A stretch of 54,807 nt of DNA from a bacterium CG10_46_32 (lineage in GTDB: Bacteria > Patescibacteriota > Patescibacteriia > UBA2169): assembly GCA_001889965.1 (NCBI GenBank), contig MOEI01000001.1, positions 1 to 54,807 of the forward strand, in the 5' to 3' direction. The translations under genes and the position numbers were made by a program. The notes under the pieces are model-generated. The model was given only the letters and a program-made list of their open reading frames with translations, was not told where the DNA came from and did not search any database. Each line of letters begins with the position of its first letter. Position 1 is the stretch's first letter. Positions 1 to 7,403 of the stretch are shown in pieces.

Positions 1-93
1 CAATACTGAGAGACCGCACATGGGGCTTAACATGAAAACACCACTGGAAGTGATTACAAGCTATTGACTAGAAAACAGTTTTTAGTAGGAATT

Positions 94-2271
94 TTATTCA
101 AAATGTAATTCCCTGGATTGGCGTTCGAGTTCAGATAAAAGGAGCGGGCACTCTTTAAGTTCTGGGTCTTCTTTGAGCAATGCTTGCGCCGCTTCTTTGG
201 TTTTTTCGAGCAAGGCGCCATCTGCAAGCGAGGCGATTTTAAGATCGGTGAATCTGCCTGATTGCTCAGTGCCGTACATTTTTCCAGGACCGCGCAAGGA
301 TAAATCAAGTTCCGCGATTTCGAACCCATCTTTCGCATGCACAAATTTTTGCAGGCGATTGTGTGTTTCCGGAGATGTTGAATCAGTAAACAAAAAGCAA
401 TAGGATTGGCGATCGGAGCGGCCGACTCTGCCTCGGAATTGATGCAGTTGGGACAAGCCGAATCTATCCGCGCCCTCAATAATCATAATGGTGGCAGCAG
501 GCACATCAACCCCGACTTCAACAACAGCAGTTGCAACCAATATCAATATTTCGCCGGATTTGAACGCGGACATAATGTGTTCTTTTTCCGCGCTTTTTAG
601 TTTTCCATGTAAGAGTCCGATACTTGTTTCCTTAAAGACGCCAGTGCGAAGTTTTTCGTATTCCGCGGTCGCGGATGCAACTCCAAGGGAATCAGATTCT
701 TCGATCAGCGGGCAAATGACAAAAACTTGTTCCTTTTTAGCGATGTGTTGCTTGATAAATTGATATGCTTTCGTGCGATTTGTTTCGTCAACTACACGCG
801 TGGTAATTGGTTTTCGGCCTTTTGGCATTTGCTTGATGGTCGTAATATCCAGATCTCCGTACAGCGTTAACGCAAGAGAGCGGGGGATTGGTGTCGCAGT
901 CATGGATAACAGGTGCGGCACGTCGTTGGCTGTTTTGTCTTTTAACTGCTTGCGTTGTGCTACTCCGAATCGGTGCTGTTCATCAATAATAATAAGCCCG
1001 AGTTTGCTGAAGCTGATGTCGTGCTGGATAATAGCGTGCGTGCCGATAATAATAGAAACATTCCCATCAGATATGGCTTTCTTTATGTCATTGCGAGGGA
1101 GTGTATTCACGACCGCGGCAATCTTATCATCGCGTCTATTGTCTGTTGCTCTATTAACGTGCTCCATCGCAACGTTAAGATTGCTTCCCCCGTTTTTCAA
1201 CGGGGTCGCAATGACAAGTCCAGACATCCGCGCGTGTTTGCTCGTTAAAAGCGCTACTGTATGATGGGGAAAAATAGTTGCAATGGTTTGGTAGTGCTGG
1301 AGCGCTAAAATTTCCGTTGGCGCCATAAAGGCTGTCTGGAAGCCGGCACTTGCTGCGTTTAAGGCCGCGATTGCGGCAACAACGGTTTTGCCGGATCCAA
1401 CTTCTCCTTGCACAAGTCGGTTCATGGGAATACCTTGTTCCATGTCCTGTAGTATTTTCCAAGCTGCTTTGCGCTGGTCGGCCGTGAGATCAAAAGGCAG
1501 GGAAGCAACGAGCTTTTTGGTTGCGGTTTCATTAAAAGGAATTTTTGGCGCGCGTTCCTGGGTGAGATTTTTTCGTGCGCGTTCCGTAAGCAGTTGGACA
1601 ATAAAAAGCTCTTCAAATCCAAGCCGTTTGCGGGCTGCAAGATATGCCGCGGCATCTTTCGGGAGGTGGATATTTTGGATGGCAGTTTGTGTAGCAATCA
1701 GCTCCAGATGTTCAGTTAATTTTTTAGGCAGGATGTCGGGCATCTCGTGCGCGGCTTGGAGCGCTTGGTGCACCAAAAAACGAACCTGTTTTTGTGTGAG
1801 GCCGCCGGTTAACGGGTAGAGAGGCACAAGCCTTGATGTGTGAATTGCGTCAGCTGGATGTTCAATTTTTTCAAATTGCGGATTTTTTAGTACCCATCCG
1901 CTAAAGTCATGTGCCACTGTTCCTGCAATCGCGACATGGTCTCCTTTGTGTATTGTGTTGGTGATATATGGCTGGTTGAACCACACGATTCGAATTGAGC
2001 CTGCGTCATCCAAAAGTTCAGCCTGGGTAAGCTGCATGTGCTTTTTTGCGGTTTTTTTTGTTTCAATGGACCCAATGGTTCCAAACATCGTCCCAAGCGC
2101 TCCAATCGAAAGGCTCGCGGTTGAAAGCCGCGCGCTATAGTCCTCGTACCGAGTGGGGTAGTGGTTGAGCAAATCTAATACCGAGCCAATACCAAGTTTG
2201 GCGAGCCTGGCCGCGGTAATGGCTCCCACCCGAGTAAGCTGTTTGATGGGAGTTGAAAGGTGTGTGCTCAT
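94..2271 (-). CDS. recG: ATP-dependent DNA helicase RecG
   Basis: RecG remodels stalled replication forks and Holliday junctions by translocating on double-stranded DNA. The 725-residue product has an N-terminal wedge/OB region (about residues 1-240). The helicase motifs are a Walker A GEVGSGKT near residue 288, a DEQH box near 430, a TATPIPR motif, and FRGRVGRS near 612. Length is slightly above the usual ~680-700 because a stretch of about 45 residues (about 352-396) is encoded by a palindromic DNA repeat lying in frame between motif Ia and the DEQH box (see 1086-1216). Flanking residues (LLTSK before; AISDGN and IIGTHA after) match normal RecG, so the frame is preserved. The ATG at 2271 gives the conserved N-terminus (STHLSTPIKQLTRVG). 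It lies just before a two-hairpin repeat and tRNA-Arg on the same strand, so co-transcription with the tRNA is possible. Confidence 0.96.
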   Translation of the reverse strand: MSTHLSTPIKQLTRVGAITAARLAKLGIGSVLDLLNHYPTRYEDYSARLSTASLSIGALGTMFGTIGSIETKKTAKKHMQLTQAELLDDAGSIRIVWFNQPYITNTIHKGDHVAIAGTVAHDFSGWVLKNPQFEKIEHPADAIHTSRLVPLYPLTGGLTQKQVRFLVHQALQAAHEMPDILPKKLTEHLELIATQTAIQNIHLPKDAAAYLAARKRLGFEELFIVQLLTERARKNLTQERAPKIPFNETATKKLVASLPFDLTADQRKAAWKILQDMEQGIPMNRLVQGEVGSGKTVVAAIAALNAASAGFQTAFMAPTEILALQHYQTIATIFPHHTVALLTSKHARMSGLVIATPLKNGGSNLNVAMEHVNRATDNRRDDKIAAVVNTLPRNDIKKAISDGNVSIIIGTHAIIQHDISFSKLGLIIIDEQHRFGVAQRKQLKDKTANDVPHLLSMTATPIPRSLALTLYGDLDITTIKQMPKGRKPITTRVVDETNRTKAYQFIKQHIAKKEQVFVICPLIEESDSLGVASATAEYEKLRTGVFKETSIGLLHGKLKSAEKEHIMSAFKSGEILILVATAVVEVGVDVPAATIMIIEGADRFGLSQLHQFRGRVGRSDRQSYCFLFTDSTSPETHNRLQKFVHAKDGFEIAELDLSLRGPGKMYGTEQSGRFTDLKIASLADGALLEKTKEAAQALLKEDPELKECPLLLSELERQSRELHFE
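1086..1216. repeat. Palindromic repeat inserted in frame inside recG
   Basis: The ends are perfect 11-bp inverted repeats, TGTCATTGCGA (1086-1096) and TCGCAATGACA (1206-1216). A second nested pair is GCAATCTT (1118-1125) and AAGATTGC (1177-1184). This 'TGTCATTGCGA...GCAATCT' design is typical of dispersed bacterial palindromic repeats. Here it is fully translated as part of RecG (about residues 352-396) without a stop or frameshift. I see no second full copy in the window; 31093-31130 carries a related half (TGTCACTGCGAG). Confidence 0.8.
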
Positions 2272-2284
2272 GTGGTTCTTTCTG

Positions 2285-2405
2285 TAGATTTTCCGTTGGG
2301 CCGACCCGCCGTTTCGGCGGGGAGGTTAACGGAAAATCTATAAGGGGCAGCAAGGCGACTACCGGAGTGGGCTCACGTAGTGAGCACACGGAGGTACGAG
2401 CCTTG
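2285..2405 (+). repeat. Two-hairpin dispersed element, copy A
   Basis: Hairpin 1 has 13-bp perfect arms TAGATTTTCCGTT (2285-2297) and AACGGAAAATCTA (2328-2340). They enclose the conserved GGGCC / GGTT flanks and an inner CCGCCG-TTT-CGGCGG stem. Hairpin 2 has CAAGGC (2351-2356) pairing with GCCTTG (2400-2405) and an inner GCTCAC-GTA-GTGAGC (2371-2385), separated by two internal loops. It lies between the 3' end of tRNA-Arg and the recG start, and points opposite to both genes, unlike the other copies. Confidence 0.7.
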
Positions 2406-2417
2406 CATGACCCGTTC

Positions 2418-2492
2418 TGGTGCCCTCGGCAGGAATCGAACCTGCGTTGCAAGATCCGCAATCTTGCGTCCTATCCGTTGAACGACGAGGGC
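2418..2492 (-). tRNA. tRNA-Arg (anticodon GCG)
   Basis: A full cloverleaf can be drawn: acceptor GCCCTCG / CGAGGGC, D-stem GTTC / GGAC, anticodon stem CAAGA / TCTTG with loop TTGCGGA, and T-arm with TTCGATT. The discriminator is A and CCA is encoded (2418-2420). The anticodon is GCG, which reads CGC and CGU. The D-loop has A20, a known arginine identity base. Most bacteria use ACG (edited to ICG) here, so GCG is unusual. A two-hairpin element abuts its 5' end exactly. Confidence 0.93.
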
Positions 2493-2620
2493 GCGTCAGC
2501 CACGAGCTTCAGGCTTCGTGTCTCCTGGGAGTACCCAGAAGCCACTTCGCCTTTCGTTCGCGTCTTCCTTTCAAATGTTCCATTAACTCGCGAGTACGCG
2601 GCTTCACAACGGAACATTTG
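2493..2620 (-). repeat. Two-hairpin dispersed element, copy B, flush with tRNA-Arg 5' end
   Basis: Read on the minus strand, hairpin 1 (2572-2620) has arms beginning CAAATGTTCCGTT and ending GGAACATTTG, around GCG-TACT-CGC. The second part (2493-2571) starts AAAGGAAGACGC, contains CTGGG-TACT-CCCAG inside AGGC / GCCT, and ends GGCTGACGC. The next base is G1 of tRNA-Arg. It belongs to the same subtype as the copy before the tmRNA (shared AAAGGAAGACGC and GGCTGACGC ends). A TATACT -10 box sits one base upstream (2622-2627), so the element should form the tRNA leader. Confidence 0.8.
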
Positions 2621-2621
2621 T

Positions 2622-2634
2622 AGTATATATTATA
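2622..2634 (-). promoter_or_regulatory. Candidate -10 region for tRNA-Arg leader
   Basis: Two overlapping minus-strand -10-like hexamers occur: TATACT (2627 to 2622) and TATAAT (2634 to 2629). They lie immediately upstream of element copy B and overlap the stop codon of the upstream membrane-protein gene. No good -35 was found. Confidence 0.45.
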
Positions 2635-3109
2635 ACTTCAACAATCGTATCAGTTGTTCAGAAAAGGGTTCATACTCCCGCTCAACATTTTCGGGCAAGT
2701 ATTTGAGCAGAATTGAACGGACGCGGATAGGATTTTTGTTTTGGAGCGGGATGGCCATGCGCGGTCTAAAATTGCTTTTAAATTCCAGAAAAAGAATTTT
2801 TGCCTCATCTGGCTCGTAAAAGATCCAGAAGCTCTTGATGCGGTTGTATGAGTAGTGCGCCTCGCCGATGTTGATTCCATTGCTTGCGATTTCAAAGGTG
2901 ACTTCTGGAGCTTTTTTACGGTCATGCGCGGCCATGATGAATATTCCAAGAATCAAGATGATCGCGAATAGAAAGTTCCCGCTAAGCACCGTGTATAGTA
3001 AGAGCAGTGCTGCGATAGTGATGCTAATAATGTACCAGCGCTTGCCGCGTTCATGTTGGTGGTACTCTGGAATATTCCAGGACATGTTTTGTATTTGTTC
3101 TTCTTGCAT
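2630..3109 (-). CDS. Small conserved membrane protein, function unknown
   Basis: A 159-residue protein. A polar N-terminus (about 1-24) is followed by two close hydrophobic helices (about residues 25-42 and 45-60), then a positively charged turn (HDRKK). A soluble C-terminal domain of about 95 residues follows, predicted mixed alpha/beta (VTFEIASNGINIG, IKSFWIFYEPDE). This is the topology of bacterial PH-like or DUF5673-like membrane-anchored domains, but I cannot assign a family firmly. It sits between tRNA-Ser and tRNA-Arg on the same strand. The ATG at 3109 is the first in the frame. Confidence 0.75.
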   Translation of the reverse strand: MQEEQIQNMSWNIPEYHQHERGKRWYIISITIAALLLLYTVLSGNFLFAIILILGIFIMAAHDRKKAPEVTFEIASNGINIGEAHYSYNRIKSFWIFYEPDEAKILFLEFKSNFRPRMAIPLQNKNPIRVRSILLKYLPENVEREYEPFSEQLIRLLKL

Positions 3110-3190
3110 GGTGATGAGCGTTTTATTTTTGAAGCACGTGGGTCATTCGTTTGGATACGTTTTTGTAGTGCCCAGTATGCGGATTAACAA

Positions 3191-3282
3191 TGGCGGAGAG
3201 GCAGGGATTCGAACCCTGGGACCCCGGTAAAGGGGTCAACGCATTAGCAGTGCGCTCCATTCGGCCGCTCTGGCACCTCTCC
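3191..3282 (-). tRNA. tRNA-Ser (anticodon GCU)
   Basis: Class II tRNA with acceptor GGAGAGG / CCTCTCC, anticodon stem GCGCA / TGCGT with loop CTGCTAA (anticodon GCT), a long variable arm (GACCCC-TTTACC-GGGGTC), T-loop TTCGAAT, discriminator G, and encoded CCA (3191-3193). It reads AGC and AGU. Its 5' end directly touches element copy C. Confidence 0.95.
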
Positions 3283-3405
3283 TCGTCGTAGTCGGATTCC
3301 AGCCTACGGATGCCAGCAGGGAGCTGGCCTCCTCCGGCTTACATCCGCCTACTCCTCTCAATTCTGCGCTTAACCTCAGAGTACTTCGGCCCAAGTGCAG
3401 AATTG
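3283..3405 (-). repeat. Two-hairpin dispersed element, copy C, flush with tRNA-Ser 5' end
   Basis: Minus-strand hairpin 1 (3359-3405) has arms CAATTCTGCACTT / AAGCGCAGAATTG with TTGGGCC and GGTTAA at the neck. Hairpin 2 nests four stems: GTAG / CTAC, CGGAT / ATCCG, AGCC / GGCT and GCCAGC / GCTGGC. The pilus-operon copy has the same four stems with different but still complementary bases (CGGGT / ACCCG; CCGAG / CTCGG). The element ends ACTACGACGA, and the next base is G1 of tRNA-Ser. Confidence 0.85.
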
Positions 3406-3406
3406 T

Positions 3407-3412
3407 ACTATA
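3407..3412 (-). promoter_or_regulatory. Candidate -10 box for the tRNA-Ser leader
   Basis: TATAGT on the minus strand, one base before element copy C. A weak TTGCGG lies about 15 nt upstream. Transcription from here would begin inside the first hairpin arm, making the element the 5' leader of the pre-tRNA. Confidence 0.45.
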
Positions 3413-3474
3413 AATGCGTTTTGAGCTCCGCAATACACTATCACCATATCTAAAAATCACTGTTTTGTAAAGGC

Positions 3475-4284
3475 TTATGGTCGTACTGGGTGGCCATAGG
3501 CAATCGTGAGCGCCCATACAGATAGAGCGCCTGATTTTTTAAAAAGTCGCGCCAAGGCGTCGGTAGTGCTTCCAGTGGTAATCACATCATCAAGCAGTAC
3601 CACATGCTTGCCCCGCACAGCCTCAGGTGCGGTAAGTTCAAATGCGCCTGCAATGTTTGTGTAGCGATCAATGCCGGAAAGTTGTGCTTGTGCTTCGGTT
3701 TTTTTTGTTCGTTTCGTAGTGTGCGCTATTTCCCAGTGTTTGTTTTCTGCGACAAGGTGCCTTGCAAGCAGGTATGCTTGGTTGAACCCGCGTTCTTTTT
3801 CCCGCTTGGGGTGGAGGGGAATAGGTTCAATGAATATTGGTTCTCCGGTGATAAGCGGAGGAGTATCTGCAATGGAATACAAAGCGTGCTTTGATATGCC
3901 GGATTGCAGTATGTTCCGCCTGCGATTATTTGCGTCTGCCTGCGCTATGCGCACTGAACGCAATACAAAGTGCGCGAGGGAGGGCGTTATTTCGGAAACC
4001 CCATTATACTTCCACGCGTGGATCATTGTTTGGATTAATGGGTGCGCATAGGGAATGCACGAAATCGCACCATCCAAAAAATGGCTGCTACGGCAGTTGG
4101 CGCAGGTATTTCCAGTGTTCGTTTTTGCTTCGCAGAACGGGCAGTGGTTTGCAAGTATGCTTGGCAGGCTCTGTTCGCATGTGGCGCATAGCCACCTGCC
4201 TTCATCTCCGCATCCTAGGCACGCAAGCGGGAACAAGAGATCAAGCAGTTTCTGTAAAGGTAAGCGTATTGTTTGATACATCAA
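3475..4284 (-). CDS. comFC: ComF family phosphoribosyltransferase-like protein
   Basis: ComF/GntX proteins take part in natural DNA uptake; homologs bind ssDNA or act in recombination after import. The 269-residue product starts with a zinc-ribbon-like region of paired cysteines (CLGCG, CATC, CPFC, CANC within residues ~18-65). It ends with a type I phosphoribosyltransferase fold whose PRPP loop reads VVLLDDVITTGST near residue 235. The ERGFNQA motif of the family is at about residue 168. Its start overlaps the 3' end of the upstream clpC-type gene by 44 nt, so the two are co-transcribed and probably translationally coupled. A second ATG lies one codon further on. With the type IV pilus locus in this window, a role in competence is a reasonable inference. 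Confidence 0.9.
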   Translation of the reverse strand: MMYQTIRLPLQKLLDLLFPLACLGCGDEGRWLCATCEQSLPSILANHCPFCEAKTNTGNTCANCRSSHFLDGAISCIPYAHPLIQTMIHAWKYNGVSEITPSLAHFVLRSVRIAQADANNRRRNILQSGISKHALYSIADTPPLITGEPIFIEPIPLHPKREKERGFNQAYLLARHLVAENKHWEIAHTTKRTKKTEAQAQLSGIDRYTNIAGAFELTAPEAVRGKHVVLLDDVITTGSTTDALARLFKKSGALSVWALTIAYGHPVRP

Positions 4285-6715
4285 TGTTCATGTTTCGCAT
4301 TTCAGTACGCGCATCACTGGCGCTAAGGAGATGCTTTGCGATTTCAGACTCAATATGGTCTTGGAAAAATCTGCGGATTCCGCGCGCGCCAACGTCTGGG
4401 TGGTAGCCGTGTTGTATGATGTGGCTAACAGCCGCAGTGCTTAGGGTTATGCGGATATGTTCCCGTGTGAGTCGTTCGTTTAACTCGGAAACGTAACGCG
4501 CAACAATCATTTCACACGTTTTTTCCGTAAGTGGATTAAACAGTATGGTTGAGTCGATCCGGTTTAAAAATTCGGGTCTAAACCGTTCTTTTAGCTCTCC
4601 TAAGACAGTTGCTTTGTTTATGATTTCTATGGCTTCTTTGCCGTCCTGCGAGCCAAACCCAAGTCGTGCCGCATGGTTGAATGTGCTGAGGCCGATGTTT
4701 GATGTCATGATGATGATGGTGTTGCGAAAATTTACCATTCTGCCTGTTGCGTCCTTAATGCTTCCTTCTTCTAAAATAGAGAGCAATAAGTTAAACACTT
4801 CGGGGTGTGCTTTTTCTATTTCATCCAAAAGCAGCACGCTATGTCCATTTTGGCGAACTTTGTCGGTAAATGAGTTTGAATCGCGGTACCCAACATACCC
4901 AGCAGGGGATCCTACCAGCTTTGAGATGCTGTATGGTTCCGAATATTCAGACATATCCAGAGTGTTGATTGCTTTGTGGTCGCCAAACACAGCGTGCGCA
5001 ATCGCGCGCGCGGTTTCGGTTTTTCCGACGCCAGAAGGCCCGAGGAACATAAACGAGGCAAGAGGGCGGTTTGGGTCGTTGACGCCGGTTCTTGATCTAC
5101 GGATGAGGTTTGAGATTTTTTCGAGCGCTTGGTTCTGCCCGACAATGATAGCGCCAAGCATTTTTTCGAGCTGGCTAAATTTTATTCGTTCATCTTGAGC
5201 AAGATGCCCCAAAGGAATTTTTGCCAGCGCGCTTACCACAGCAAGGATATGCTCGCGTGTCACGGTTATGCGTGTTTCTGTGTATGCCTTGGTTTGCGCC
5301 AAAAGTTCTTCGCGCGCGAGTTGCAGCGTATGTTCTTGATTTTTAAGGCTGATAGCCTCATGGTATTGCTCGCGACTTACCTGGTCACGTTTTTTTTGTT
5401 GGATATCAAGAATATCAGATTCAATAGCGCGTATTTTTTGCCATGTGTCAGTGCTTGAACGCTGAACTTTTACCGCTGAAGATGCTTCGTCGAGCAAATC
5501 AATGGATTTATCCGGCTGCAAGCGTTCTGGCATGTACCGATTGGAAAGCTCTACTGCCGCATCCAGGGCTTGGTCGCTGATTGTTACATTGTGGTAGTTT
5601 TCGTAGTTTTTTCTGATTCCCGCGAGCACTTCTCGAGTTTCTTGTGCATTTGGCTCATGTACCATGATAGGTGCAAGCCTGCGCTCTAGGGCGCTGTCTC
5701 CTTCGATATGTTTTTTGTATTCTTCAAGCGTAGTTGCGCCGATAATGGAAATGCCGCCGCGCGCGAGCGCGGGCTTGAGCATGTTTGCCGCGTCCAAAGA
5801 TCCACTTGCCGCTCCAGCGCCGATAATGGTATGCATTTCATCAATAAACAAGATGACATTTTTTTCTTTTTCCGCGGTTTCAAGTGTTTGTTTTAAGCGC
5901 GCTTCAAATTCACCACGGTACATTGTCCCGGCAACCATTGCGCCCAAATCCAATGTTACTATTTTTTTGTTTGCGAGCACCGCGGGAACAGTTCCCTCCA
6001 GCATGCGTTTTGCCAAACCTTCTACAATTGCTGTTTTTCCAACACCTGCTTCTCCTAATAGTAGGGGATTATTTTTGTAGCGGCGGCACAGTATATGTAT
6101 CACCCGTTCAATTTCCAATTCACGCCCAATAACCGGATCAATTGTTTGCTGAACTTCGCGGCTGGTGAGCTCGCGCCCAAAATAATCAAGCGCCGAAGGT
6201 TTGCCCGGGCTTTTTGTTTGCGTTTCAGATTCTTCGCGGAACACAGCGGTCAAATCCGGAAACTTTGCTGTGCTTTCCAGCACGATTTTTAGATTTTTTT
6301 CGAGCTCATGCGGACGAATAGAGCGTTCGGAAAGCCATGTATCCACCTCTGGCGCGCCCATTGCTAGAATGCTTTTAAGCATGTGCTCAGTGCCAACGTA
6401 TCTATGCCCATGCTGATGGCTTATTTGGACTGCTTTTATCAAACTTTGGGTGACTGCTTCGGATATTGTTGCTGTTTTTTGCTCAAGCGTACGTGTCTGG
6501 AATTCAGTTTTTGCGGTAGTTTGGCTTGCCAGTATTCGCCCGCGAACTTGGGGTTTTGTTGATTTTTTGAGCAATTCCGCGGCAATACTTCCTTTTTCTT
6601 CGGCAAGCATATCTAAAAGGCAGCTTAAGGAAACCAAAGCAGGCTGTTTGGTAATGTTATGCAACACCTGCTTGAGGTGTGTGGTGCACTTGGATGAAAA
6701 AAGATTGTGTGCCAT
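4241..6715 (-). CDS. clpC: ClpC-type AAA+ ATPase (Clp/Hsp100)
   Basis: ATP-driven unfoldase that threads proteins into ClpP or disaggregates them. The 824 residues hold an N-terminal Clp repeat domain (to about residue 150), AAA domain 1 with Walker A GEAGVGKT near 221, and a short middle region with a UVR-like helix (QYHEAISLKNQE). AAA domain 2 has GPSGVGKT near 559, followed by the C-terminal small domain. The short middle segment fits ClpC better than ClpB. No ClpP is encoded in the window, so the partner is not shown here. It is the upstream gene of an operon with comFC (44-nt overlap). Confidence 0.93.
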   Translation of the reverse strand: MAHNLFSSKCTTHLKQVLHNITKQPALVSLSCLLDMLAEEKGSIAAELLKKSTKPQVRGRILASQTTAKTEFQTRTLEQKTATISEAVTQSLIKAVQISHQHGHRYVGTEHMLKSILAMGAPEVDTWLSERSIRPHELEKNLKIVLESTAKFPDLTAVFREESETQTKSPGKPSALDYFGRELTSREVQQTIDPVIGRELEIERVIHILCRRYKNNPLLLGEAGVGKTAIVEGLAKRMLEGTVPAVLANKKIVTLDLGAMVAGTMYRGEFEARLKQTLETAEKEKNVILFIDEMHTIIGAGAASGSLDAANMLKPALARGGISIIGATTLEEYKKHIEGDSALERRLAPIMVHEPNAQETREVLAGIRKNYENYHNVTISDQALDAAVELSNRYMPERLQPDKSIDLLDEASSAVKVQRSSTDTWQKIRAIESDILDIQQKKRDQVSREQYHEAISLKNQEHTLQLAREELLAQTKAYTETRITVTREHILAVVSALAKIPLGHLAQDERIKFSQLEKMLGAIIVGQNQALEKISNLIRRSRTGVNDPNRPLASFMFLGPSGVGKTETARAIAHAVFGDHKAINTLDMSEYSEPYSISKLVGSPAGYVGYRDSNSFTDKVRQNGHSVLLLDEIEKAHPEVFNLLLSILEEGSIKDATGRMVNFRNTIIIMTSNIGLSTFNHAARLGFGSQDGKEAIEIINKATVLGELKERFRPEFLNRIDSTILFNPLTEKTCEMIVARYVSELNERLTREHIRITLSTAAVSHIIQHGYHPDVGARGIRRFFQDHIESEIAKHLLSASDARTEMRNMNIDVSNNTLTFTETA

Positions 6716-6796
6716 AGGTGTGCTGTGGTTGAATGAATCGTTGGCAAATCAGAGCACTAAAAATACCAGAGCAGGCCGTCTGCTGTCAATACCATC

Positions 6797-7351
6797 TTAG
6801 TATGGCGAGACAGGCCGAGTTTCAACTGGAGCTGGCTGAATAGTTGGCACGCTTACGTTGGTTGGTACTGTTGGGGACGTGGATCTAAGAATTGCAATTT
6901 CAGTTGCTGTTTGCGTTCCATCGCGTGTCCGTTCAACTAAAACACGCAGGATGTCGCCAATAGAGAGGTCGGATTCAGCGGCAGTTTTGTTGTTGAGGGT
7001 AATACGTGTGAAGGGCGCAAGCTGTATCGTTTCTTCACTTGTTGTTGTGCGCACGGTAATGCGCACTCCTGATTCATGGCTTGAGAGCGTGCCAGTGTAG
7101 GTTGCTTCGGGTTCAAAGTTATCTTCTTCGGTGCTTGGCGTGGTTAATCCCTTTGCGGCGTTTTCTTCATCTTTTGCTTGCTGTTGGATTTGTTTAATGA
7201 TATTTTCGGCATCTTGGTTTGTTTTGTCGCCTTGTTTTCCAAGTATGATAAACGCAACAATCATAATGGCAGCAATGAACAGTGTAATGCTCGCAGTAAT
7301 CACTAAGTCGCGTGATGTAATTTCACCCTTGGATTGTTTTAAGAAAGACAT
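6797..7351 (-). CDS. Membrane-anchored protein with extracytoplasmic tail, function unknown
   Basis: 184 residues from the ATG at 7351 (another ATG at 7363 would add MHLT). One N-terminal transmembrane helix (about residues 18-38) is followed by a polar linker rich in Asp/Glu/Gln. A small beta-rich domain follows (YTGTLSSHESGVRITVRTTTSEETIQL, LSIGDILRVLVERT), resembling OB-like DUF5666-type domains. The C-terminus is rich in Pro and Thr. It is transcribed divergently from the surface-protein cluster, from a shared palindromic promoter. Confidence 0.7.
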   Translation of the reverse strand: MSFLKQSKGEITSRDLVITASITLFIAAIMIVAFIILGKQGDKTNQDAENIIKQIQQQAKDEENAAKGLTTPSTEEDNFEPEATYTGTLSSHESGVRITVRTTTSEETIQLAPFTRITLNNKTAAESDLSIGDILRVLVERTRDGTQTATEIAILRSTSPTVPTNVSVPTIQPAPVETRPVSPY

Positions 7352-7370
7352 AGTTAGATGCACTGATTAA

Positions 7371-7389
7371 TGGTATACTCATTATACCA
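7371..7389. promoter_or_regulatory. Palindromic divergent promoter (facing extended -10 boxes)
   Basis: TGGTATACT on the plus strand (7371-7379) is followed after one base by the reverse complement of TGGTATAAT (7381-7389). Together they make a near-perfect palindrome with one extended -10 box per strand. The plus-strand box lies 24 nt before the ATG at 7404. The minus-strand box lies about 29 nt before the ATG at 7351. The two promoters overlap, so polymerase can occupy only one at a time. Confidence 0.7.
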
Positions 7390-7403
7390 TAAAATAGAGA
7401 GTT

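Noticed and set aside
2285-2405. Integron attC sites (GTTGGGC and GTTAAC look like R-box motifs in the two-hairpin elements)
   Set aside because: In attC the R boxes lie at the outer ends of the fold. Here they sit at the neck inside 13-bp arms, there is a second hairpin, no cassette-like gene lies between copies, and no integrase is seen.
2135-2461. Minus-strand frame of 108 codons running across recG start and tRNA-Arg
   Set aside because: It crosses the tRNA and the two-hairpin repeat, and its translation shows no domain.
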